Assembly: GCA_036397855.1 (NCBI GenBank) | Contig: DASWID010000033.1 | Span: 1 to 39,739, forward strand | Length of the DNA: 39,739 bases | Reading direction: 5' to 3' | Source: Thermodesulfobacteriota bacterium | GTDB taxonomy: Bacteria; Desulfobacterota_D; UBA1144; Nemesobacterales; CSP1-2 | Shown: positions 39,695-39,739 of the stretch, piece by piece | Position numbering within the stretch: position 1 is the stretch's first letter | Layout: each line of letters begins with the position of its first letter | Notes under the pieces: model-generated | Told to the model about the DNA's origin: nothing | The model's input: only the letters and a program-made list of their open reading frames with translations | Database searches by the model: none | Made by a program: the position numbers and the translations under genes

Positions 39695-39739
39695 ATGAAA
39701 AAAATTAAATGCAAAGAATTTCTTTACCCTATTGACAGG
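39695..39739 (+). CDS. Possible start of a gene cut by the window end
   Basis: ATG at 39695 opens a frame that stays open to the last base (MKKIKCKEFLYPIDR). No strong ribosome site precedes it. Too short to identify. Confidence 0.25.
   Translation, partial: MKKIKCKEFLYPIDR

Noticed and set aside
1-39739. CRISPR arrays, tRNA or rRNA genes
   Set aside because: No regularly spaced direct repeats and no cloverleaf or rRNA-like segments were noticed in the gaps; repeats present are dispersed hairpins. This was by eye only.

Overview
The window is a piece of a bacterial chromosome, moderately AT-rich by eye, from a Gram-negative, respiring organism. It carries a cbb3-type terminal oxidase, an inner-membrane actin-like GspL plus GspM and GspN of a type II secretion system, and periplasmic-type enzymes. 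A gspL-gspM-gspN order with a GspN of this type is typical of deltaproteobacterial-grade lineages (Desulfobacterota, Myxococcota, Dadabacteria and relatives). I cannot name the genus. No rRNA, tRNA or CRISPR array was seen. Most genes lie on the minus strand, and several well-supported genes start with TTG.

Region 1 (1-5552): the end of an unidentified gene, a lytic transglycosylase, then aromatic amino acid genes pheA-hisC-tyrA led by a near-consensus sigma-70 promoter, and a membrane-anchored bifunctional-nuclease-family protein. Region 2 (5899-12532): gspN, gspM, gspL, comF, dnaN and dnaA, read right to left. The dnaN-dnaA gap holds a recognisable replication origin core: a perfect DnaA box, a short GC step and a run of DnaA-trios, laid out as in the Bacillus subtilis basal unwinding system. 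The window therefore covers the chromosomal origin.

Region 3 (13179-26699) is rich in ion transport: a YbhN/AglD-type membrane protein, an MgtA-type P-ATPase, DUF1232 and DUF1634 proteins, a TauE/SafE permease, a Kup potassium transporter, a tandem UspA protein and an Nramp/MntH metal transporter. A pair of M16 peptidases lies among them. Three gene remnants sit here too: a VIT/CCC1 C-terminus fused head-on to the antisense of a 3-hydroxybutyrate dehydrogenase C-terminus, and a CLC chloride channel piece.

Region 4 (26894-34977): ftsH, then a respiratory block read right to left as ccoS-ccoN-ccoO-ccoP, a SafE/DsbD-like membrane protein and a CcoI/FixI-type copper P-ATPase. Most of these genes overlap or abut, so the oxidase subunits and the copper-insertion machinery are probably co-expressed.

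Region 5 (34978-39739) is accessory DNA: a DUF4258/DUF2283 pair, an HmoA-like monooxygenase, a DUF433/DUF5615 toxin-antitoxin-like pair, several families of dispersed hairpin repeats, and an IS110-family DEDD transposase. The roughly 350 bases after the transposase are full of hairpins and form a candidate bridge RNA or structured right end. This is the most interesting part of the window to test.
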